32,923 nucleotides of DNA from NCBI GenBank assembly GCA_020346745.1, contig CP070787.1, positions 1,300,342 through 1,333,264 of the forward strand, given 5' to 3'. This document shows, in pieces, positions 26,519 to 32,923 of the stretch. The stretch's first letter is position 1. Every line of letters begins with the position of its first letter. The translations under genes were made by a program, and so were the position numbers. The notes beneath the pieces were generated by a model. That model had not been told where the DNA came from and ran no database searches. It was given only the letters and a program-made list of their open reading frames with translations. Source of the DNA: Fidelibacterota bacterium (GTDB lineage: Bacteria; Fidelibacterota; Marinisomatia; SCGC-AAA003-L08; TS1B11).

Positions 26519-29500
26519 CTACCTCAAGCTCACCTTTAATCCGAAGTAAACGTCCCGCTTGGGGAAATAAAGCGCATATTCGGGACCATACGGAAGATGG
26601 ATGCCCTCTTTGTCCGTCTCCCCGACCCGGTAGCCGTGTTCGATAATGGAATCATAATATACCGATTGACCGGTCGGGAAGGGTGCACCATCAGCCGTCG
26701 GACTGCCGAAATAGTTGATCATGTTGAAATTCCTGGTGTTGAACAGGTTGTAGATCTCCATGTATAAGGTGACTTCGACCTCGGCCAGGATGATGCGCTT
26801 GGACAGCTTCAAATCCGTCTGGCGGAAGCCCATCCACTGCATATTCTCCTGCACGTAGAATTCACCCTCGGGATTGTAGGTGAACTTGGCACCCTCATTC
26901 CACACGTGCATGAAGTTGGCCCGCCACTCGCCCAGAGGATACATCCCCAGCACCCGTGGCCCGAATGCGGCCGGGGTATGCAGATCAAGATTGAAACGAA
27001 TGCGCGAGCGGGAAGGATATACCGTCTGAGAACGACTCGAACGCTCCCGGAGCACGCTGTCATATGGAGCAGCCACATAAATCCCATTATCAGCCTCTGA
27101 CAGGTAACTCGCGTGCCCCTGCTGGTACTCGTACGAATAACCGGTCCGCCCCGTGCTCCGCAGGCTATAATCGTAACTGAACCAGCCGGTGACGAACTTG
27201 CCGATCCGCTTCTCCAACTTGAGGTCCAGACCCCGGATATCGTTATATCGGTAATTCTGAGGCAGGTACATCTTGACACCACTGCTGCTGTTCCCATGGT
27301 ACTGAAACGTGCTTACCTCATCACCCGTATAACGGTAATAACCACTGATAGCCAACCGGTACATGTTGTACAGGCTCTGTTCGTACCCCACCTCCCACGC
27401 GATCGTCTTCTCCATCTTTAACCTGGGATTCCCTGCTGTCCTGAGCATCCACTCCTCGCTGCTCCTCTGATTGATGGCAAACAGATGAATAGAACGTGGA
27501 GGCTGATAGGCATGACCATAGTTGAAGAATATCTTGGCCTTCTCACCAATGGGATGCGATATCCCCAGCCGGGGACTCCAGTTCACCTGCCAGGGCGGGT
27601 CGAAAAGCAGGGAATCGGGGAGCACGTCCCGGGCCAGATTGCCCCGGCCCAGGCGAACCACCCTCGCCAGGCTGTCCTCACGTGATTGCATCAGGGGATT
27701 CCCCGGACCACCGCGACCGAATAGCGGATTAAAAGGATCACTGCCGATATCGTAAAACGAATCTTCAGGATCAAAACCATCGATCCGTACACCCACCGTC
27801 GCGATCATTCCCTTGTATTCTAGCTTGTCTTCCGCGTATCCGGAAACTCTCAAAGGTTTAGCATCAAAATACCATACTACGCCGCCCTCCTTCGGCTTCA
27901 GGCGGAACAGGTACTCGTGACTCGCGATGACATCCACACCCGCCTTGAACTGATGGTGTATACCGATCTGGCTCTTGACGCTCGCCTTCGTAGTCCAGAT
28001 TTCCGAGTAGGAGTTGTCCTGCCAGTTCTGGCTCGGAATCGCCCCCAGCTGCGAGCTGATATTCGGCAGTCGCCCCCAGGGTGCCTCATCGTAGTATTTC
28101 CAGTGTCCGGGCATACCGATCCGCTTGGCATACACCCCGGGTGTCCACACCCCGTCGCCGTTGCTGTCCGTGTACGGCTCACCGGAATCCCATTCTCCAT
28201 CAAGGTCCAGGTCTTCCCAGGGTTCATCCGGGATCAGCGTGGTATCCCGGACTTCCGCCTGGATCAGCTCATTCCAATGGTGAGCATATTGAACATTCAG
28301 TTCAAAAACCGTCTCCGGCGTCGGAACCCACGACAAATTGACGCTGTTGAAAGTGTGATTGCGCTTGTCTGTGGGTTTCATCCATAAACCGTTATGATCC
28401 GGCATCCGCCAGCCTTCCGCAAAGTCACCTCGCTCTAACTGATTGAACTCCTGGAGAGGCATCTCCAGCACGTGGCCAAATGCGAAATTCTCCAGGTCAG
28501 TCCGGTACTCGAATCCTCCCCACCGTACCGACCATAATCCGGTATACCACAGCTTGACATTCGTCGCCGGATGGCTGGTCACCTTCAACTGCATCGTGTA
28601 ATCGTTATACCCCCCGTCGCGGCCGCCCGCCCGCGGGTACATCCACTCGGAATACTTCGTCCGGTAGGAGGCGAAGAAGGTCGTCAGCCCGGTTATCGGT
28701 TTGACCAGCGGAACCGGTCCACTCAAGGTGGCCTCGACGTTGTAATCCCATTTATCACCATACTCCCATAGCTCCGGCCGGTACTTCCAGATCCATTCCT
28801 CCCTGATGAAATTGGCCACCTGCATGGTATCTTCATGAGTTCTGTTTTGCAGGAGTGGGTACCAGGGGTGGCCCGAAGAGATACCGCCCACTGCCGCGAT
28901 CCACCCGGGAAACCAACTGTTGCCGGTATAGGCCGTGCCTTCAAGTGAAATCTCCTGCTGGGTCTCGGCATCCCAGTAGCTTCCGTAACCCAGGTGAGCC
29001 CCATAGTTATAATTAAACACGCAAGCCGTGGTATCATTGATTGCCGGGCCAAAGTGCTTGAGACCTGGCGGGCTGGCCTTCATATCCACCGAAGCTGCGA
29101 TTTTCTCCCCACCTTCCTTGGTGACTACCTTGATCACACCCGAACGAGCTTCCCCGTATTCAGCGCTGAAACCACCGGTGAGCAACTGCACTTCCTGAAT
29201 ATTATCCAGATTCAACTTCGTGAATTGATAGCCCGAGGTAAGGTCCTTGAGACTCATACCGTCCACCATCAGGTTCACCTGCGACTCACCACCACCGCGA
29301 ACTTCAAAACCCTGATCCTCGCTGGTGGCCGACCGGACACCAAACTTGTTAGGATCATACTCAAGTGCTTGGCTGCTGGGACTACTCCAATCTCCCCAGC
29401 CCGGCTGGGTCATGAAAACCTGATCGAAAGTGCCGCCGTAGGCTGTATTCTCGATGACCTCCCCATCTACCATATGCGAAGCGGAGGACATGTCCATCCT

Positions 29501-29896
29501 GATGACCTCTCGCTCTGCGGTAACGATCACCTCCTCAGCGGCCTCCAGTACCGTCGATTCCAGGCTGAAATCAAGTGGCGTAGTATGGTCCTGACTCACC
29601 ACCACATCACTCTTCACCAGCGGGATGTAGCCCATCATCGTGGCTCTCACAACATAAGTACGGGGGGGTAGATTGATGATGAAGTACTCACCATTAAGGT
29701 TTGTGGCTGCCCCCAGAGCAGTACCTTCGATCATGACATTGGCCGCCGGCAATGGCTCACCGGTCTCGGCATCCGTTACCCGGCCTGCAATCTTGCCCGT
29801 AGATGCGGCGAAAATGATATCCGTACCCTGGACAATCCATAGGCAAAGTAATGCTCGTATCAGGACTAACTTGATATTTGGCAGCCGATCCTCCAT
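26519..29896 (-). CDS. TonB-dependent outer-membrane receptor with carboxypeptidase-regulatory-like domain
   Basis: 1125 residues from ATG 29896, chosen for GAGGG upstream and a normal signal peptide (VLIRALLCLWIVQGTDIIFAA); an in-frame start at 29938 is possible but adds a charged leader. Residues about 35-115 form a CarboxypepD_reg-like domain (GKIAGRVTDAETGEPLPAANV ... YVVRATMMGYIP). The plug follows at about 125-250 (GGESQVNLMVDGMSL ... IQEVQLLTGGFSAEYGEARSGVIKVVT), then a long barrel. A loop at about residues 558-586 carries two Asp-rich stretches, DLDLDGEWDSG and DSNGDGVW, that resemble calcium-binding loops. The barrel ends YFGLKVSLR, without a terminal aromatic. It should import a large substrate across the outer membrane with energy from TonB. 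Confidence 0.92.
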   Translation of the reverse strand: MEDRLPNIKLVLIRALLCLWIVQGTDIIFAASTGKIAGRVTDAETGEPLPAANVMIEGTALGAATNLNGEYFIINLPPRTYVVRATMMGYIPLVKSDVVVSQDHTTPLDFSLESTVLEAAEEVIVTAEREVIRMDMSSASHMVDGEVIENTAYGGTFDQVFMTQPGWGDWSSPSSQALEYDPNKFGVRSATSEDQGFEVRGGGESQVNLMVDGMSLKDLTSGYQFTKLNLDNIQEVQLLTGGFSAEYGEARSGVIKVVTKEGGEKIAASVDMKASPPGLKHFGPAINDTTACVFNYNYGAHLGYGSYWDAETQQEISLEGTAYTGNSWFPGWIAAVGGISSGHPWYPLLQNRTHEDTMQVANFIREEWIWKYRPELWEYGDKWDYNVEATLSGPVPLVKPITGLTTFFASYRTKYSEWMYPRAGGRDGGYNDYTMQLKVTSHPATNVKLWYTGLWSVRWGGFEYRTDLENFAFGHVLEMPLQEFNQLERGDFAEGWRMPDHNGLWMKPTDKRNHTFNSVNLSWVPTPETVFELNVQYAHHWNELIQAEVRDTTLIPDEPWEDLDLDGEWDSGEPYTDSNGDGVWTPGVYAKRIGMPGHWKYYDEAPWGRLPNISSQLGAIPSQNWQDNSYSEIWTTKASVKSQIGIHHQFKAGVDVIASHEYLFRLKPKEGGVVWYFDAKPLRVSGYAEDKLEYKGMIATVGVRIDGFDPEDSFYDIGSDPFNPLFGRGGPGNPLMQSREDSLARVVRLGRGNLARDVLPDSLLFDPPWQVNWSPRLGISHPIGEKAKIFFNYGHAYQPPRSIHLFAINQRSSEEWMLRTAGNPRLKMEKTIAWEVGYEQSLYNMYRLAISGYYRYTGDEVSTFQYHGNSSSGVKMYLPQNYRYNDIRGLDLKLEKRIGKFVTGWFSYDYSLRSTGRTGYSYEYQQGHASYLSEADNGIYVAAPYDSVLRERSSRSQTVYPSRSRIRFNLDLHTPAAFGPRVLGMYPLGEWRANFMHVWNEGAKFTYNPEGEFYVQENMQWMGFRQTDLKLSKRIILAEVEVTLYMEIYNLFNTRNFNMINYFGSPTADGAPFPTGQSVYYDSIIEHGYRVGETDKEGIHLPYGPEYALYFPKRDVYFGLKVSLR

Positions 29897-29935
29897 GGCA
29901 CCCTCAGATCTGTCTCCTCGTCGTGGGCCTTCCGG

Positions 29936-29985
29936 CAATATCAGCGACGGTTATGCATACGCAGGCTGTGCCAGTCCTGATATTG
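29936..29985 (-). promoter_or_regulatory. Inverted repeat upstream of the TonB receptor gene
   Basis: Perfect 9-base arms, CAATATCAG and CTGATATTG, are separated by 32 bases, 39 bases upstream of the receptor start codon. The place fits an operator or a structured mRNA leader for the long gene series that follows. The 152-base gap is the last gap over 90 bases before the left edge, so it is also the likeliest promoter region, but I could not find a convincing -35/-10 pair. Confidence 0.35.
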
Positions 29986-30048
29986 ACTGAAGAGAAGCTA
30001 TTCATCATCGGTGAAATTGTTGGTCAAGAAGTATTGTCCCTACTATAG

Positions 30049-31413
30049 CTATCGCAATAAAACTGATCTTTTTACAATATGGTCGCCAAGGGCAGATTCC
30101 AAGTCAAATAGGTATATGCCGGCGTTCATCAGAATCCCGCTATCATCCCGGCCATCCCACACTAGTACGAACCTGCCGGCAGGTTTATAACCCTCATCAA
30201 GCAGTCGAACCAGCCGTCCACGAATATTATATATAGATAATTTTATATACTGAGGCTCACCAAGGATATATTCGATGGACGTTCCAGGATTGAAGGGATT
30301 GGGATAGTTCTGGCTGAGCTGGAACCCCGCCACCGGACGCGTGTGATCACCATGCACCCCGACAGGACCGCTCGTGACCTCGATATAATCCGCCCTGGTC
30401 AGCGTGTCCGGCCCGGCCGACCCATCGACACTCAGAATGACGGTATGCGTACCCGCGCTCGTATATGTGTGGGTCGGATTCTCATCCGTACTGGACTGGC
30501 CGTCGCCGAAATCCCAACTCCAGCTGGTCACGTCGCTCGGCGATCCGTTCGCAAAGGATACCTCCAGGGGGGCTGGACCGCTCCTGGGATCAGCACCGAA
30601 ATCCGCCGTACCCGGTGCCGGCATGAATTCCTCCGGTGTCAGCGCTCGCGCATGCAGCACCACGTTATCCATGGCACCGTCAAAATAATTCCGTATCTGC
30701 TCGCCTACTGGCCCCTTGGGGGCGTACCGCTCCCCGATAAATACCGCCCCCCCTGCTAGCGTATCGAGAAGATAACGGGTCTCGTACTCCAGATCGTGGT
30801 CCACATAATGACTGATCAGCACCGAGTCCTCCGAAAGGGAATCAAAAACCATCGCTACATGATACCATTGATCAAACGGATGAAAGATGCCCCACTCCAA
30901 TATTCCTTCCTCTTCAGGATCGGTATTCACCTCCTCAATATTCATGAAATGGGACAGCACCCAGCGATTGCCGTCATCATGCGGCAAGATATCGAGCATG
31001 AAACGATCCGGATTCCCCGGCCCTTCCAGAGCAATATTGAATATTTTACTGCTATTCTCATCGGGTATCCCTGTCGGCTGTATATAGGCCTGGACCGTCA
31101 AGGCATGCGCACCGATGAGTGGATTCGCCGGCACCTCCACCGCATCCATGTCCCCGTCAAAGGATAAGGCCTGGCCAAACATGCCTGCCACCCAGGTCTT
31201 GTGATCGACTATATCTCCATTGAACGACTCATCCACCGCGTTGACTGCTATATCCCCCCATCCTTCCTCAAAAAGCCAGATTGAAACGGCCCCATCCAAA
31301 CCGGTCTGTTGAGCCTTACCAAGCCCAACCGCTAAGAAAAACAGGACGATGATGCGCACTGAAGGGATGTTCCTTCCCTTCATGGTGGGAGAGGAAATGA
31401 ATCCATTATACAT
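30049..31413 (-). CDS. Secreted LamG-like/PKD protein with T9SS sorting domain
   Basis: 454 residues. ATG 31413 is chosen because GAGGG lies 7 bases upstream; an internal ATG at 31383 lacks one. Signal peptide to about residue 35 (RIIVLFFLAVGLGKAQ). Residues about 40-260 form a concanavalin-like LamG jelly roll: AVSIWLFEEGWGD, ALSFDGDMDAVEVPANP, LTVQAYIQP, WYHVAMVFDS and FDGAMDNVVLHARALTPEE. A PKD domain follows at about 270-350 (APLEVSFANGSPSDVTSWSWDFGDG ... HTYTSAGTHTVILSV). The sorting domain starts at QLSQNYPNPFNPGT. Such proteins bind carbohydrate or mediate adhesion; no catalytic residues are seen. It has its own 185-base upstream gap and may be transcribed separately. Confidence 0.9.
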   Translation of the reverse strand: MYNGFISSPTMKGRNIPSVRIIVLFFLAVGLGKAQQTGLDGAVSIWLFEEGWGDIAVNAVDESFNGDIVDHKTWVAGMFGQALSFDGDMDAVEVPANPLIGAHALTVQAYIQPTGIPDENSSKIFNIALEGPGNPDRFMLDILPHDDGNRWVLSHFMNIEEVNTDPEEEGILEWGIFHPFDQWYHVAMVFDSLSEDSVLISHYVDHDLEYETRYLLDTLAGGAVFIGERYAPKGPVGEQIRNYFDGAMDNVVLHARALTPEEFMPAPGTADFGADPRSGPAPLEVSFANGSPSDVTSWSWDFGDGQSSTDENPTHTYTSAGTHTVILSVDGSAGPDTLTRADYIEVTSGPVGVHGDHTRPVAGFQLSQNYPNPFNPGTSIEYILGEPQYIKLSIYNIRGRLVRLLDEGYKPAGRFVLVWDGRDDSGILMNAGIYLFDLESALGDHIVKRSVLLR

Positions 31414-31518
31414 TTTGTGCCCTCGCTGTGGAGACCCTGCGGCTGCTGATTAATCTCGGGAAGAGAAAATCCACCTCAAGGATGAACGGGTGTGTGCTGT
31501 GGCCAATCCTAACTTCCC

Positions 31519-31547
31519 CGGAGTCGTCTTCAGTCGACCGACTTCCG
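31519..31547 (-). other. Imperfect stem-loop in the 185-base gap
   Basis: On the minus strand CGGAAGTCG and CGACTCCG pair with one bulged A around a 12-base loop, about 50 bases after the stop of the propeller protein gene. There is no U-tract after it, so a Rho-independent terminator is doubtful. The rest of the gap (31414-31598) shows nothing further that I can name. Confidence 0.25.
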
Positions 31548-31598
31548 TCGATCCTCAGCCTCGATATCCCCTTTTGTTTTATTTGGTGATACTTATCC

Positions 31599-32923
31599 TT
31601 ACTTCAGATAGACCGCCTTCTTTTGTTCCTGGTAGCCCTGATCGCTCCTGAGCTGGTACAGGTAGATCCCGCTGCCCACGGCTTGGCCATCTTCACCTTT
31701 GCCATCCCATGTCACCGTATGCGTGCCCGCTGTCCTGTATCCCTCCGCAAGCGTCCTGACCAACTGACCCGTCACGCTATAGACCGCTAAGGTGATCGTT
31801 TGTGACTCGTCTATTGAGTAGCTGATCATCGTCTCCGGGTTGAACGGATTGGGATAGTTCTGTCCTAGGCTGAAACCTGACGGCATCCCGGATTGATCCC
31901 CGATCGCCGTAGTAGCGGTATCCTTCGGCTCCCAGAGACCATCGATCTTCACCACTCCGAATACGTCCCCGCCTGCGGTCTGATCAGCTGCCACAAAATC
32001 TGTCGCCAGCCAGATCACCTGATTCTCCTCGTCTATAGCAATCTCGTTTATGTAGTTATCATCTGAATCATATTTTTCAGAGTCGTCCGGTTGGCGGTAT
32101 GCACTGACTGGCTCTGTATCCACATCGGGATCAAACCGCCATAAACCGGATGATCCTTCATCATTGCCACCCTTGTCACCCAGCCATACTACGCCGTAAG
32201 AATCAATGACAATCGCCCGGATACGTGCAATGATGGGCGTCGAATCCTTAACTCGAATGACCGGTTCATATCGGGTCCATGTACCGGAACTCGCTATGTA
32301 TCTGCTCACCCCACCTCCGGATGCTATCCCATCAGGTGCACCATGGCCAACCCACACGTCGCCATTCGGATGAGCGGCTGTGGCACCGGCATTGATATGG
32401 CCGTAGCTCAACGTATGTGCGACCCCCGTATCGTCACTGGCGTCATACGGTGTACCATTGTAGTCCAGGGCAACCACCCCCTCCAGTTTGTGACTGATCC
32501 ACGCTGTCCCATCAGGGGTAAAGGCGATCCCGATGCACTTGTTCTCGACTAGGGCTGAATTGGCACTGGTCAGCACCAGCCATTGGCTGGCACCGTCAAA
32601 TATACTCAGACCTAAACTGGCATTATCATCGCCCCGTGTGTGCCCGAACCATAACGAACCATCCGGAGCAATGGATATCTCGTAGGTCCTGTCTTCGGTA
32701 CCGATCGAGCTGTTGCTCTGATCATATACGGTCCAGCCTGTGCTCCCCGGACCGTATATCAGGGCGGACGCATCCAGCTTGGCTACCGCACCCTCGTATG
32801 CCGCAATCCACAAGTTGCCCGCGGCGTCGAACTCGAGATCGTAGATGAAATCGTCCGGTAGGCTGCTGTTATTAGGCGTAAATAGCGTCCACGTTTCGTT
32901 GCCCCACGAGTCAATCTCCAGCC
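31599..32923 (-). CDS. Secreted beta-propeller protein with T9SS sorting domain, 5' end cut by window
   Basis: 440 residues are visible, and the frame is open to the right edge with no start codon needed inside the window; the in-frame TTG at 32813 falls inside a repeat. Propeller-type strands recur: NLWIAAYEGAV, SLWFGHTRG, AWISHKLEGVV, VWVGHGAPDG, VWLGDKGGND and IWLATDF. These resemble the Reg_prop repeats of the cytoplasmic propeller at 7015-8049 but are more divergent. The sorting domain begins GFSLGQNYPNPFNPET and ends GSGIYLYQLRSDQG ... AVYLK. A signal peptide is expected upstream of the window. Function unknown; a surface ligand-binding or glycan-binding propeller is plausible. Confidence 0.88.
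   Translation of the reverse strand, partial: LEIDSWGNETWTLFTPNNSSLPDDFIYDLEFDAAGNLWIAAYEGAVAKLDASALIYGPGSTGWTVYDQSNSSIGTEDRTYEISIAPDGSLWFGHTRGDDNASLGLSIFDGASQWLVLTSANSALVENKCIGIAFTPDGTAWISHKLEGVVALDYNGTPYDASDDTGVAHTLSYGHINAGATAAHPNGDVWVGHGAPDGIASGGGVSRYIASSGTWTRYEPVIRVKDSTPIIARIRAIVIDSYGVVWLGDKGGNDEGSSGLWRFDPDVDTEPVSAYRQPDDSEKYDSDDNYINEIAIDEENQVIWLATDFVAADQTAGGDVFGVVKIDGLWEPKDTATTAIGDQSGMPSGFSLGQNYPNPFNPETMISYSIDESQTITLAVYSVTGQLVRTLAEGYRTAGTHTVTWDGKGEDGQAVGSGIYLYQLRSDQGYQEQKKAVYLK

Noticed and set aside
28994-29671. Plus-strand open frame of 225 codons
   Set aside because: Antisense to the TonB receptor plug region, which is clearly coding on the minus strand.
31414-31598. Intrinsic terminator or riboswitch in the 185-base gap
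   Set aside because: The one stem-loop lacks a U-tract and I could not match any known riboswitch core.

Overview
The window holds 23 protein-coding genes, all on the minus strand, so transcription runs from high to low coordinates. Two genes are cut by the window edges. There are no gene-free stretches over 300 bases; the largest gaps are 185 and 152 bases. I saw no tRNA, rRNA, CRISPR array, insertion sequence or integrase.

The organism is probably an uncultured, diderm member of the FCB group (Marinimicrobia, Latescibacterota, KSB1 or Calditrichota type). At least five secreted proteins end in a C-terminal domain beginning with a variant of QNYPNPFNP, the type A sorting domain of type IX secretion (T9SS) cargo. 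A sixth has a divergent version. A PorV/PorQ-like outer-membrane barrel and a TonB-dependent receptor with a carboxypeptidase-regulatory-like N-terminus point the same way. The exact phylum cannot be fixed from this window.

Layout in transcription order. (A) 32923-30049: a secreted beta-propeller protein and a secreted LamG/PKD protein, each with a sorting domain and set apart by the two largest gaps. (B) 29896-23365: TonB-dependent receptor, a 704-residue sorted protein and a PorV-like barrel, tightly packed, which look like an outer-membrane uptake and export module. (C) 23285-17457: surface or envelope enzymes, namely a sorted beta-helix protein, a sorted C45 (Ntn) hydrolase, a beta-helix lipoprotein and a sorted GH88 unsaturated glucuronyl hydrolase. 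(D) 17391-11833: enzymes without signal peptides, namely an SDR, a GH3 NagZ-like hexosaminidase, a second C45 hydrolase and a DUF4838/GH67N-like protein. (E) 11827-1517: a family 5 solute-binding lipoprotein, a type IV ABC exporter, a stand-alone beta-propeller, a ceramidase-like protein and a full DppD-F-B-C import complex. (F) 1478-1: a Gfo/Idh/MocA oxidoreductase and an amidohydrolase, cut by the window edge.

From the TonB receptor (start 29896) to the left edge no intergenic gap exceeds 90 bases and some genes overlap, so a transcription unit of about 30 kb is possible. The gene order follows the likely path of a substrate: outer membrane, surface enzymes, inner-membrane import and cytoplasmic breakdown. 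My working hypothesis, which is inference, is a catabolic locus for a uronate-containing, N-acylated glycan or glycolipid. Its basis is GH88 plus beta-helix lyase-like proteins (uronates), GH3 (N-acetylhexosamine), two C45 amide hydrolases and a ceramidase-like fold (N-acyl groups), with an Opp/Dpp-type importer that may carry oligosaccharides rather than peptides.
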